Shown here: one piece after another, positions 1 through 8,628 of the stretch
Layout: the number at the start of each line of letters is the position of its first letter
How positions within the stretch are numbered: position 1 is the stretch's first letter
Source of the DNA: Collinsella aerofaciens
Lineage (GTDB): Bacteria; Actinomycetota; Coriobacteriia; Coriobacteriales; Coriobacteriaceae
NCBI GenBank assembly: GCA_008668235.1
Contig: RQCP01000021.1
Location: 1-28,583 of the forward strand
DNA: 28,583 nucleotides
Direction: 5' to 3'
Translations under genes and position numbers: made by a program
The notes under the pieces: model-generated
Told to the model about the DNA's origin: nothing
The model's database searches: none
What the model saw: the letters and a program-made list of their open reading frames with translations, nothing else

Positions 1-1
1 C

Positions 2-409
2 ATCTTCCCGGCAATCGTCGATAAACCCGAGAAACTCATCCCATTGCTCGACATCATCTCGGTCGGCATCTACGCCGCCACCGGAGCGGACAAAGCACTG
101 GTTTATGGCTTTGCGCCGGCCGTATGCATCATGATGGGCTTTTTCACCGCGGTGGGTGGCGGCATGTTGCGCGACGGCTTTATGGGCGTGGTTCCGGGCA
201 TTTTCCAACGTACTAACTTTTATGCCATCGCCGCCATCGCCGGATCGACAAGCTATGTGTGTCTCGTTATGAGCGGCATCATGAGCAATGTCGCCGCGCT
301 GGTCGTATGCGTCGCGGTGACCATGGGTCTGCGCTGGCTCTCGCTGCGCTTTGATATCAAAAGCCCCACCGAGGAAGACATCGCACGTTTTTTGCATCGC
401 AAAAAGTAG
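2..409 (+). CDS. TRIC/UPF0126 family membrane protein, C-terminal part (5' end outside window)
   Basis: The open frame enters from the left edge (first complete codon at base 2) and ends with TAG at 407-409, so only the C-terminal ~135 residues are present. The TTG at 44 lies inside the domain and is unlikely to be the start. The sequence shows the second UPF0126/TRIC repeat: a hydrophobic segment ending in Gly-Ala-Asp-Lys-Ala, then a hydrophobic helix leading to Thr-Ala-Val-Gly-Gly-Gly-Met-Leu-Arg-Asp, a Val-Pro, then Tyr-Ala-Ile-Ala-Ala and two more hydrophobic helices with a short polar tail. The GGGxxRD signature is typical of bacterial homologues of trimeric intracellular cation channels (YicG-like), which are inner-membrane potassium-permeable channels. 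The ion selectivity is known from the family, not from this sequence. Confidence 0.85.
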   Translation: MFPAIVDKPEKLIPLLDIISVGIYAATGADKALVYGFAPAVCIMMGFFTAVGGGMLRDGFMGVVPGIFQRTNFYAIAAIAGSTSYVCLVMSGIMSNVAALVVCVAVTMGLRWLSLRFDIKSPTEEDIARFLHRKK

Positions 410-476
410 GTGGCGCGGGCTCGTCCCCGAAATGCAACTGAGAGGTTCTTTTAGAGCGCCCGCGCGTTGGGTACCC

Positions 477-502
477 TGTTAGATACATGTCGAGTATCTA
501 AC
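477..502 (+). promoter_or_regulatory. Extended -10 promoter overlapped by a 9-bp perfect inverted repeat (probable operator)
   Basis: GTTAGATAC (478-486) and GTATCTAAC (494-502) are exact inverted copies separated by 7 bases. TGTTAGATA at 477-485 reads as an extended -10 element (TGn + TAGATA), so the repeat would cover the -10 and the expected start of transcription about 13 bases upstream of the ATG at 515. No good -35 is visible. The layout is that of a repressor operator. Half-site TTAG(A/G)TAC resembles the palindrome TTAGGTACCTAAC found twice further right. The regulator is unknown; an RNA hairpin close to the ribosome-binding site is the alternative. Confidence 0.5.
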
Positions 503-514
503 GAAGGATTCACT

Positions 515-1660
515 ATGCCTTGCAACCTAGCACCGTCGTCCCGACGCCGTAAAACGCGTGGCCGCATCGCCCTCCTATTCGCACTGATTGCACTTGCGCT
601 GACCGCGCTTCCCACGACGTCGTTCGCCGGCACAGACACCGCGGGCAACGTGCTCGCAACCGAAGTTGACTCAAATCCGTCTGGCGTCGAAGGCGACCTG
701 TACTGGGCCGGCCAAAGCCTTAACCTAGACGACGCTTCCATCGGCCGCGATATTATCGCGGCAGGCGAGAGCTTGTCGATTCGCGACTGCACTGTGGGCG
801 GCGCCGTTCGCCTGGCGGCGCGCACCATCGATATCTCCAAAACCGCAATCGATGGCAGCGTGACGGTAGCCGGTCAGCATGTCGTGCTCAACACTGGTAG
901 CACCGCCAACTGTTTTTACGCGATGGGCGAGACAGTTGCCCTGCGCGGTTCTACCAAGTCGGCAGTGCTCGCGGGCGACACCGTGACCATCGACGGCACC
1001 GTCGAGGGCGATGTCGAGGTTTGGGCCGATAAACTCGTCTTGGGCAAGAATGCCCGCATTACCGGCACCGTGAACGCGCATGTTTCCGAGGACCCCGAGC
1101 GCGCCGCAGGAGCCGAGGTCGGCGCGCTCAAGATCGACCGCACCGAGAACGAAGATGCTTCCACCCTTAACGATATCGTCGGCGGCATCGTGGCCGCGGC
1201 ACTCTCGACCTGCTTTATCGCCCTGTTGCTCGAGCTCGTCTTTCCGCGCGCGACCGCCAGCGCCGCCGGCATGCTTCACCAGCGCCCCACGCCCCTGTGG
1301 GTGAGCGGTCTTCTGGGTACGGTAGCCATTGTCCCTGCCGTATTGTTGCTGATTATCTCTATCGCCGGCCTGTCGCTTGCCGGAGCCCTCATGTGCGCCG
1401 TGATCGGCGTCGCGCTGGTCTCCACCGCCTTTGCGGGCTGCGCGATCGCCCGCATGGTCGGACACAACCAGAACCGCTACGCCATGGCAGCTGTCGGCGG
1501 TGTGGCCGCAGGCGCCCTCACAGGACTTCCCCTCATCGGCGACTTCATCAGCGGCGTTGCCTTTGTCTTTATGCTCGGCTACGTTATCCAGATCATCTGG
1601 CGCAACGCCCACCTCAAGCCCCAACAAGCCTCCAACACGCCAGGACTCCCCACCGCCTAG
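515..1660 (+). CDS. Secreted bactofilin-like repeat protein with C-terminal membrane helices
   Basis: 381 residues from the ATG at 515, chosen because AAGGA (504-508) lies 6 bases upstream; the frame is open further upstream from a TTG at 467 but that has no ribosome-binding site. Residues 1-38 form a signal peptide: Arg/Lys-rich start, a long Ala/Leu core and an Ala-containing cleavage region (SFAG). Residues ~45-190 are a short-period repeat rich in Gly-x-Val/Ile-x-Gly turns (for example DGSVTVAGQHV, DGTVEGDVEVWADKLVLG), as in the bactofilin/polymer-forming beta-helix. After a charged linker come about four to five hydrophobic helices (residues ~215-365). The predicted picture is an exported beta-helix anchored in the membrane. 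The function is unknown; related proteins are annotated as polymer-forming cytoskeletal proteins. It stands alone, with its own promoter-like region and an inverted repeat upstream. Confidence 0.75.
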   Translation: MPCNLAPSSRRRKTRGRIALLFALIALALTALPTTSFAGTDTAGNVLATEVDSNPSGVEGDLYWAGQSLNLDDASIGRDIIAAGESLSIRDCTVGGAVRLAARTIDISKTAIDGSVTVAGQHVVLNTGSTANCFYAMGETVALRGSTKSAVLAGDTVTIDGTVEGDVEVWADKLVLGKNARITGTVNAHVSEDPERAAGAEVGALKIDRTENEDASTLNDIVGGIVAAALSTCFIALLLELVFPRATASAAGMLHQRPTPLWVSGLLGTVAIVPAVLLLIISIAGLSLAGALMCAVIGVALVSTAFAGCAIARMVGHNQNRYAMAAVGGVAAGALTGLPLIGDFISGVAFVFMLGYVIQIIWRNAHLKPQQASNTPGLPTA

Positions 1661-1665
1661 CCGCA

Positions 1666-1700
1666 ACCACCACAAAAGGGCCAGGCACCTTTGTGGTGGT
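1666..1700. repeat. REP-like hairpin downstream of the bactofilin-like gene
   Basis: ACCACCACAAA (1666-1676) and TTTGTGGTGGT (1690-1700) form an 11-bp perfect stem around the loop AGGGCCAGGCACC. No T-run follows on either side, so it is not a good terminator. The loop-plus-stem wording (GGGCCAGGCACCTTTGT) resembles short extragenic palindromes that I have seen scattered in many bacterial genomes, some linked to REP-associated transposases. That resemblance is from memory and copy number cannot be judged from one window. Confidence 0.35.
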
Positions 1701-1726
1701 GCAAAGCAACCCGACCCCATTGCACC

Positions 1727-1764
1727 AAAAAGGGCGCCGACCATTGCGGTCGACGCCCTTTCTT
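1727..1764 (-). terminator. Rho-independent terminator of typA (possibly bidirectional)
   Basis: A 14-bp stem (1729-1742 with 1748-1761) around the loop ATTGC. On the minus strand the single non-Watson-Crick position is a G-U wobble and the stem is followed by TTTTT, so it terminates typA best. On the plus strand it has one mismatch and is followed by TTTCTT, so it may also stop the gene at 515-1660. Confidence 0.8.
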
Positions 1765-1788
1765 GTTGGCGGTTATAAGCCCCAGCGC

Positions 1789-3627
<1,839 letters not shown>

Positions 3628-3744
3628 GTAGTTCCCCTATCTTCTATCCATATACAAACGGCACGCGTATGCGGCCCGCCCAGCGATACAACGCTCAGCG
3701 GGAATATTGAGCCTTTTACCGAAAACTCGTTTATTTTAGCGATT

Positions 3745-4194
3745 TTAGATGAGAGGGGTTTCCTCACCTGCAGGTTCAGGGTCGCTCCACATAAAACCAT
3801 CGCCGGCGCCCACGCCCTCATACAGCACATATGCCGAAAAACCGCTCTCGAGCGTGGTCTCAAAGAAGCTCACGAGCAGAGCATCGTGGTAGCCACCGTC
3901 AATCTCGACGCAGCCGGTATAGCCGATGGCATAGCGGGCGATACGGCCCAGGCCCTCGTCCTTAAGGCCCATCTTGTGCTCGGAGATAAAGTTGGTGGCG
4001 GCCTCGAGGCACGCCTCTTCGCCGTCCTCGTCGAGTGCCGCCAGATAGCGGTTGGAAGCAGCGTCCTCGATCGCCACAACCACGCCAGGGTTTTCACCGG
4101 CGGCAAGGTCGTCCAAGAACGCGCCGATCAGATCGCACACCATGGCGTCGAGCTCGGCGGAGACGTTACCGGCGTCCTGCATATCCTGTGCCAT
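3745..4194 (-). CDS. Hypothetical acidic protein (149 aa)
   Basis: I do not recognise a family. The 149-residue product is acidic, soluble in appearance, without signal peptide or membrane segment, and has predicted helix-rich N-terminal and mixed C-terminal halves (a repeated Gly-Tyr / Ile-Asp-Gly-Gly-Tyr-His stretch near residue 95-103). The ATG at 4194 is preceded on the minus strand by GGAAGG about 7 bases away, which supports this start. It lies 30 bp downstream of the membrane-protein gene (4225-4614), which itself abuts the DUF151 gene, so the three are likely co-transcribed. Codon composition matches its neighbours, so there is no sign of recent transfer. Confidence 0.7.
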   Translation of the reverse strand: MAQDMQDAGNVSAELDAMVCDLIGAFLDDLAAGENPGVVVAIEDAASNRYLAALDEDGEEACLEAATNFISEHKMGLKDEGLGRIARYAIGYTGCVEIDGGYHDALLVSFFETTLESGFSAYVLYEGVGAGDGFMWSDPEPAGEETPLI

Positions 4195-4224
4195 CTTTAG
4201 ACCTTCCCATCGAGTCTGGCGTCA

Positions 4225-4614
4225 TTACAGTTCTTGTGCCTCGGCGGCGATCTTAGCGGCAGCGTCGCGGGTGCGCATCATATCCATCGCGCGCTTGTCG
4301 AGCACCTTGATCTGACTGGTCAGCATGACCGCATCGACCACACCCCAGATCACGAGGCCCGTAGAGATCGAAAACCCAAGCGCACCAACTGTACCACGAA
4401 GGCGCGAGCAGATTGCCGCGACAAGGGCGGAGACGACAACCATCTTGATAAACGAGCCGCGGCGTTCGCGAAGCGTGCGGGCCTGCGTCACATAGGCAAT
4501 GCGAGCCGCCTCAGAAGCCTCCGAGCGCATCTGGGCCTCGCGCGCAATGGCCGCCGCCTCAGCCGACATACCGCCGGCCATCAGCGAACGCTCCGCAGCC
4601 TGGCCGCCCCACAT
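4225..4614 (-). CDS. Small hypothetical membrane protein (two helices)
   Basis: 129 residues. The N-terminal ~50 residues are Ala/Arg/Glu-rich and probably helical. Two hydrophobic segments follow (around residues 56-70 and 78-98), separated by a short Arg-rich turn, then an Ala/Lys/Asp-rich tail that could be a coiled coil. The family is not recognised. The ATG at 4614 directly abuts the TAA of the DUF151 gene (TAAATG), suggesting translational coupling. In-frame ATGs at codons 12 and 16 are possible alternatives, the first with a GGAG about 10 bases upstream. It is likely part of the DUF151-membrane protein-hypothetical operon. Confidence 0.6.
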   Translation of the reverse strand: MWGGQAAERSLMAGGMSAEAAAIAREAQMRSEASEAARIAYVTQARTLRERRGSFIKMVVVSALVAAICSRLRGTVGALGFSISTGLVIWGVVDAVMLTSQIKVLDKRAMDMMRTRDAAAKIAAEAQEL

Positions 4615-5115
4615 TTAGAAGTCATCGGGGGAGAGCGTATGGACGAACTCGTCGAACTTCTCGAACTCCCGCTCGTCGTCAACTTCCTCGGCATGGGCAG
4701 AAACGGTGCCCAGGCGATTCATGATGTCGTCCTCCACAAACATGGGGGCATTGCTGCGCACGGCAAGGGCAATGGCATCACTGGGACGCGCATCGATCTT
4801 ATGCTCTTTGCCATCGGCCAACACGACAACCGTCGCGTAAAACACGGGCGGCTCGGCGCGAACGATTTCGATGCGTTCGAGCTTGGCACCCAGGGCACCA
4901 ACAGTATCGAGCAACAGGTCATGGGTAATCGGGCGCTCGGCGCGGCCGCTATCGATGCCGCGGCTGATGGCAGCGGCTTCAAACGAACCAGTTTGAATGG
5001 AAAGGGAACGCAGCGGCGCGGGCGAGTCCGATTTGCTGCAGCGCTCGCGAAGCACGATAAGCGATGGCACGGGACCGGCGGCCATGACGATGGTCTCTAT
5101 GTCGACACGAACCAT
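4615..5115 (-). CDS. Bifunctional nuclease family protein (BFN/DUF151)
   Basis: 166 residues from the ATG at 5115, chosen because GGAGGT (5121-5126) lies 5 bases upstream; the frame stays open to a GTG/TTG-type start at 5163, but the extra 16 residues are Arg-rich and do not look conserved. The core matches the DUF151/BFN domain: SLSIQTGSFEAAAI near residue 40, RPITHDLLLDTVGALGAKLERIEI, FYATVVV, and the hallmark DARPSDAIALAVRSNAPMFV. The family includes plant bifunctional nucleases with DNase and RNase activity, but the activity of most bacterial members is untested. The acidic C-terminal tail (EEVDDEREFEKFDEF) is usual for actinobacterial members. It is first in a probable three-gene operon. 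Confidence 0.9.
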   Translation of the reverse strand: MVRVDIETIVMAAGPVPSLIVLRERCSKSDSPAPLRSLSIQTGSFEAAAISRGIDSGRAERPITHDLLLDTVGALGAKLERIEIVRAEPPVFYATVVVLADGKEHKIDARPSDAIALAVRSNAPMFVEDDIMNRLGTVSAHAEEVDDEREFEKFDEFVHTLSPDDF

Positions 5116-5172
5116 GGAACACCTCCGGTACGTAGCGGTTAACACGCGGCAAGGTCGCCGCATTGAATAGCT

Positions 5173-5202
5173 ATACTACCCAATCTTTCGCACAGCACAC
5201 AA
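5173..5202 (-). promoter_or_regulatory. Candidate sigma-70-type promoter for the DUF151 operon
   Basis: On the minus strand TTGTGT (5197-5202) and TAGTAT (5173-5178) are separated by 18 bases. The match is moderate (3-4 of 6 at each hexamer). It places transcription start about 50 bases upstream of the ATG at 5115. Confidence 0.35.
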
Positions 5203-5230
5203 AACCAAAATGAGATTTATCGCAGACAAG

Positions 5231-5260
5231 AAAAAAGCCCCGAGGCAACGCCCCAGGGCT
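5231..5260 (-). terminator. Rho-independent terminator of the tRNA cluster
   Basis: On the minus strand an 11-bp stem (AGCCCTGGGGC with GCCTCGGGGCT, two G-U wobbles, GTT loop) is followed by TTTTTT. It lies 14 bp past the CCA end of the last tRNA-Ile. Confidence 0.85.
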
Positions 5261-5274
5261 CTTCACAGTTTTGA

Positions 5275-5351
5275 TGGTGGACCTGACAAGATTCGAACTT
5301 GTGACCTCCCGGTTATCAGCCGGACGCTCTAACCAACTGAGCTACAGGTCC
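5275..5351 (-). tRNA. tRNA-Ile (GAT anticodon), copy 2 in transcript order
   Basis: The minus strand folds as a complete cloverleaf: acceptor GGACCTG with CAGGTCC, discriminator A, D-loop AGCTCAGTTGGTTAGAGC, anticodon loop CTGATAA giving GAT, variable GAGGT and T-loop GTTCGAATC. The 3' CCA is encoded (5277-5275). It is identical over 77 bases to the copy at 5499-5575. Confidence 0.97.
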
Positions 5352-5355
5352 ATCA

Positions 5356-5431
5356 TGGTGGAGGTTAGGGGGATCGAACCCCTGACCTCAGGCTTGCAAA
5401 GCCCGCGCTCTCCCAGCTGAGCTAAACCCCC
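5356..5431 (-). tRNA. tRNA-Ala (TGC anticodon)
   Basis: The minus strand begins GGGGGTTTAGCTCAGCTGGG, has the anticodon loop CTTTGCAAG (TGC) and T-arm GGGGTTCGATCCCC, and closes with AACCTCC, A, and an encoded CCA at 5358-5356. The acceptor stem has one G-U pair (position 3 with 70), a normal feature of tRNA-Ala, besides the Ala identity element context. It lies 4 bp upstream of the second tRNA-Ile, so the two are surely co-transcribed. Confidence 0.97.
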
Positions 5432-5442
5432 ACGGAGACAGT

Positions 5443-5487
5443 AATAAACACCCCAGCGGCGACTCGGCTCTCGCTGGGGTGTTTATT
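5443..5487 (-). terminator. 16-bp perfect hairpin between tRNA-Ile and tRNA-Ala
   Basis: AATAAACACCCCAGCG (5443-5458) and its exact inverse (5472-5487) form a 16-bp stem with a 13-base loop. Transcribed leftward it ends GTGTTTATTACTG: the U-tract is part of the stem and interrupted. It may terminate the first tRNA-Ile partially, or act as a processing stem between the tRNAs. No separate promoter for the downstream tRNA-Ala is evident after it. Confidence 0.6.
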
Positions 5488-5498
5488 GCGAAAGAAAG

Positions 5499-5575
5499 TG
5501 GTGGACCTGACAAGATTCGAACTTGTGACCTCCCGGTTATCAGCCGGACGCTCTAACCAACTGAGCTACAGGTCC
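5499..5575 (-). tRNA. tRNA-Ile (GAT anticodon), copy 1 in transcript order
   Basis: Same complete cloverleaf, anticodon GAT and encoded CCA (5501-5499) as the copy at 5275-5351, with which it shares an exact 80-base direct repeat (5499-5578 against 5275-5354). It has its own consensus-like promoter immediately upstream. Confidence 0.97.
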
Positions 5576-5589
5576 ATCGCGCAAGGGAT

Positions 5590-5619
5590 ATATTAGACGA
5601 GTCGTTACGCGCGCGTCAA
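5590..5619 (-). promoter_or_regulatory. Promoter of the tRNA-Ile/Ala/Ile cluster
   Basis: Minus strand TTGACG (5614-5619), 18 bases, TAATAT (5590-5595). Transcription would begin about 8 bases before the tRNA-Ile 5' end, the tight spacing usual for tRNA promoters. Confidence 0.7.
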
Positions 5620-5645
5620 CAACTTTTTTGAAAATCTTTGGAGGG

Positions 5646-5783
5646 GTTCGCCCCGGCCGCCCGGCGGCATATGAAGTCGCCTGCTCGGACAGTCCTGACT
5701 CGCACGGAGAGCACATTAAGTGCTCTCCGGCTCGTGCGGAACTCGCGATCGACTTCATATGCCGCCGGGCGGCCGGGGCGAAC
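5646..5783. repeat. Large palindromic element with 34-bp perfect arms
   Basis: Bases 5646-5679 are the exact reverse complement of 5750-5783: 34 bp, very GC-rich, ending in CATATGAAGTCG on the inner side. The 70-base centre contains its own hairpin: GGAGAGCAC (5706-5714) with GTGCTCTCC (5720-5728), extended by CGCAC/GTGCG across a 5-base bulge. Outside the arms the flanks are also loosely inverted: CTTTTTTGAAAA at 5623-5634 and TTTTCAAAAAAG at 5797-5808. The right-hand flank doubles as the T-run of the gyrA terminator. No open frame inside looks real. This fits a miniature inverted-repeat or REP/BIME-like element, but no target-site duplication is obvious. Confidence 0.8.
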
Positions 5784-5801
5784 GCGGGTCCCTAGGTTTT
5801 C

Positions 5802-5835
5802 AAAAAAGCGGTCGGCGCGCAGGTGCGCCGACCGC
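5802..5835 (-). terminator. Rho-independent terminator of gyrA
   Basis: GCGGTCGGCGC (5808-5818) and GCGCCGACCGC (5825-5835) form a perfect 11-bp stem with a 6-base loop. On the minus strand it is followed by TTTTTT (5807-5802). It lies 41 bp past the gyrA stop. Confidence 0.9.
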
Positions 5836-5875
5836 CGATATATGGGGTCTGATGTTTTTGACCGGAGAGGACTAC

Positions 5876-8617
5876 TTACTCGTCGAGGAGATCCTCTGGC
5901 ATGTCGTTGCCGTCGCCTAGGTCGACTGGGGTCTCTTCGGTGTCAGCTGCGGCCTCGGCGCCCTCGCCTTCGGGTTTTTCCTTGGCTGCCGTCATACGGG
6001 CCACGGCGCATATGCGGTCGTTGTCGTCGACGGTCATCATCTTGACGCCCTGGGTGGCGCGACCGGTTTGGCTGATCTCGTCGGTCTTGACGCGAATGAC
6101 CGTCGCGCCCTCCGTCACGATGAACAGCTCGTGCTGCGTGCCCACCGTCTTCATGGCCGCGAGGTTACCCTTACGTTCGGTCATTTGAATGGTGTAGACG
6201 CCCTGGCCGCCGCGATTCTGCTCCGGGTAGTCCGCGACCGGCGTGCGCTTGCCGTAGCCGCGCTCGGTGATGACGAATAGATCGCCGTTGCCGTTAGTGA
6301 CTTCCATGCCCAGAACGCTCACGCCGTCCTTCAGACCGATACCGCGAACGCCGCTGGTATCGCGGCCGGTGGCGCGCACCTGCTCCTCGGAGAACATGAT
6401 CGCCTTGCCCGCGGTGGTGGCCAGGATAATCTTGTCGCCGTCGCGCACGCGGCGCACGTTCAGCAGCGCGTCGTCGTCACGCAGGTTGATAGCGATCAGG
6501 CCGTCGCGACGGCTGCGGTCATATGCGCTCATCACGGTCTTTTTGACCATGCCGCTCTTGGTGGCAAACATCAGGTACTCGTCGGCCGGGAACTCGCGGC
6601 AGCTGATGACGCTCGCGATCTTCTCGCCTTCCTCGAAGGGCAGCAGGTTGACGATCGCGGTACCGCGCGCCTGGCGCGTACCCACCGGCAGCTCGTGCAC
6701 CTTCAGGCGATAGACCTTGCCCTTGCTCGAGAAGAACAGCACGTACTCGTGCGTGGACGCGATGAACATCTCATCGATAACGTCGTCCTCTTTGAGGTTG
6801 ACGCCCGACACGCCCTTGCCACCGCGCTTCTGGGCACGGTAGGCAGCCACTGGGATACGCTTAACGTAGCCGGTGTGGGTGATGGTCACGACCATATCCT
6901 CGTCGGCGATGAGGTCCTCGACATCCAGGTCCTTCTCAACCTGGCTGATTTCGGTACGGCGCTTGTCGCCAAACTTCTTGGAGATCTCGCGCATCTCTTC
7001 CTTGATGACGCCCAGAATCTTCTCCTCGTGCGCCAGCAGGTCCTCGTAGTAGGCGATGGCGCGGCGCAGGCCGTCCAACTCTTCTTGGATCTTGTCGCGC
7101 TCCAGGCCGGTCAGGCGGCGCAGCTTCATCTCGAGGATGGCCGTGGTCTGCTCGGGCGTAAAGCCAAAGCGTTCGATCAGTCGGCTGCTGGCCTCGGAGT
7201 CGGTCTGCGAGGAGCGGATGATGCTGATGACCTCGTCGATATGGTCAAGGGCCATCAGGTAGCCCTCGAGGATATGCGCGCGGGCCTGGGCCTTCTTAAG
7301 GTCGAAGCGGGTGCGGCGGGTGACGACGTCGACCTGGTGGTCGATGTAGTGCTGCAGCATCTCACGCAGGCTCAGGCATTTGGGAACGCCGTTGACGAGT
7401 GCCAGGTTGTTGGCGCCAAAGGTCGTCTGCAGCGAGGTGTACTTATACAGATTGTTGAGCACGACCTGCGGAATGACGCCCTTCTTGAGCTCGATGACCA
7501 GACGGATGCCCTTCTGGTTGGACTCATCGCGCATATCCGAGATGCCCTCGATGCGCTTGTCGTTGACGAGCTGGGCGATCTTCTCCTGCAGGGTGCCCTT
7601 GTTGACCATGTAGGGAATCTCGGTAAAGACCAAGCGGCTGCGGCCGGTCTTGGTGGACTCCACGTGCGCCTTGGCACGCACGGTAATGGAGCCGCGACCG
7701 GTCTCGTAGCTCTGCTTAATGCCGGCGCTGCCCATGATGATGGCACCGGTGGGGAAGTCCGGACCGGGCATGATCTGCATGAGCTCGTCGACGGTGGCGT
7801 CGGGGTTGTCGATCAGGTAGCAGGTGGCCTCGATCGCCTCGGTGAGGTTATGCGGGGCGATGTTGGTGGCCATGCCGACGGCGATGCCTTGGCTGCCGTT
7901 AACCAGCAGGTTGGGGAAGCGCGCAGGCAGCGCCACGGGCTCGGCGAGCGATTCGTCGTAGTTGGGCTGCCAGTCGACGGTATCCTTCTGCAGGTCGCGC
8001 AGCAGTTCCATGGCGGGCTTTGCCAGGCGGCTCTCGGTGTAACGCATGGCCGCCGCGCCGTCGCCGTCGATGTTACCGAAGTTGCCGTGACCATCGATGA
8101 GCGGCGTGCGCATGGAGAACCACTGCGCCAGGCGAACCATGGCCTCGTAGACCGCGGAGTCACCGTGCGGATGGTACTTACCGATAACTTCGCCGACCGT
8201 CCAGGCCGACTTCTTATGTGGGCGGTTGGGGTAGATGCCGCTCTCGTTCATCGCGTACAGGATGCGGCGGTGCACCGGCTTTAAGCCGTCGCGCACGTCC
8301 GGCAGGGCGCGCGCCGTGATGACCGACATCGAATACTCGATGAACGACTGCTTCATCTCGCGACCGAACTCCGAAATCTGGAGCTGGCCGCCGTTGATAT
8401 CCTCGCCGGCCGAGGCGCCGCGATCGACTTCGCCAAAGCTCTCCTCGAGCTCGGCGTCGTCGTCTTCTTCCTCATCATCATCGGCATCGGGGTTATAGGC
8501 GTCCGGGTCGCCGTCCTCGCCCTGCTCAGCACGGGCAAGCAGGCGCTTCAAATCATCGGGCATACCGGCATCGCCGGCCTCGTCCATACCCTCGTTATTG
8601 TTGATATCGTCTGCCAC
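5876..8617 (-). CDS. gyrA: DNA gyrase subunit A
   Basis: 913 residues. GyrA cuts and rejoins DNA in the A2B2 gyrase that introduces negative supercoils. The catalytic Tyr is residue 193 (AAAMRYTESRL). The quinolone-resistance region reads HPHGDSAVYE, with Ser154 and Glu158 at the E. coli 83 and 87 positions; Ser is the unmutated, sensitive-type residue and Glu is the form common in Gram-positives. The GyrA box QKRGGKG is at 596-602 and opens the six-bladed C-terminal DNA-wrapping domain, so this is gyrase and not topoisomerase IV. Unusually, ~80 acidic residues (a run of D/E around 45-62) precede the normal start of the family, and the C-terminus ends in another acidic tail. The start is GTG at 8617 with GAGGAGG just upstream, 11 bp after gyrB. 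Confidence 0.98.
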   Translation of the reverse strand: MADDINNNEGMDEAGDAGMPDDLKRLLARAEQGEDGDPDAYNPDADDDEEEDDDAELEESFGEVDRGASAGEDINGGQLQISEFGREMKQSFIEYSMSVITARALPDVRDGLKPVHRRILYAMNESGIYPNRPHKKSAWTVGEVIGKYHPHGDSAVYEAMVRLAQWFSMRTPLIDGHGNFGNIDGDGAAAMRYTESRLAKPAMELLRDLQKDTVDWQPNYDESLAEPVALPARFPNLLVNGSQGIAVGMATNIAPHNLTEAIEATCYLIDNPDATVDELMQIMPGPDFPTGAIIMGSAGIKQSYETGRGSITVRAKAHVESTKTGRSRLVFTEIPYMVNKGTLQEKIAQLVNDKRIEGISDMRDESNQKGIRLVIELKKGVIPQVVLNNLYKYTSLQTTFGANNLALVNGVPKCLSLREMLQHYIDHQVDVVTRRTRFDLKKAQARAHILEGYLMALDHIDEVISIIRSSQTDSEASSRLIERFGFTPEQTTAILEMKLRRLTGLERDKIQEELDGLRRAIAYYEDLLAHEEKILGVIKEEMREISKKFGDKRRTEISQVEKDLDVEDLIADEDMVVTITHTGYVKRIPVAAYRAQKRGGKGVSGVNLKEDDVIDEMFIASTHEYVLFFSSKGKVYRLKVHELPVGTRQARGTAIVNLLPFEEGEKIASVISCREFPADEYLMFATKSGMVKKTVMSAYDRSRRDGLIAINLRDDDALLNVRRVRDGDKIILATTAGKAIMFSEEQVRATGRDTSGVRGIGLKDGVSVLGMEVTNGNGDLFVITERGYGKRTPVADYPEQNRGGQGVYTIQMTERKGNLAAMKTVGTQHELFIVTEGATVIRVKTDEISQTGRATQGVKMMTVDDNDRICAVARMTAAKEKPEGEGAEAAADTEETPVDLGDGNDMPEDLLDE

Positions 8618-8628
8618 GTTACCTCCTC

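Noticed and set aside
3675..3702. Hairpin CCCGC..AGCG / CGCT..GCGGG between the 149-aa gene and typA
   Set aside because: It has a 2x2 internal loop and no T-run on either strand, so it is neither a terminator nor a recognisable riboswitch. It may be leader structure of typA but nothing supports a specific function.
5638..6045. Open frames running through the palindromic element and gyrA terminator
   Set aside because: They cross a perfect inverted repeat and a terminator, have no ribosome-binding site and no recognisable protein features.
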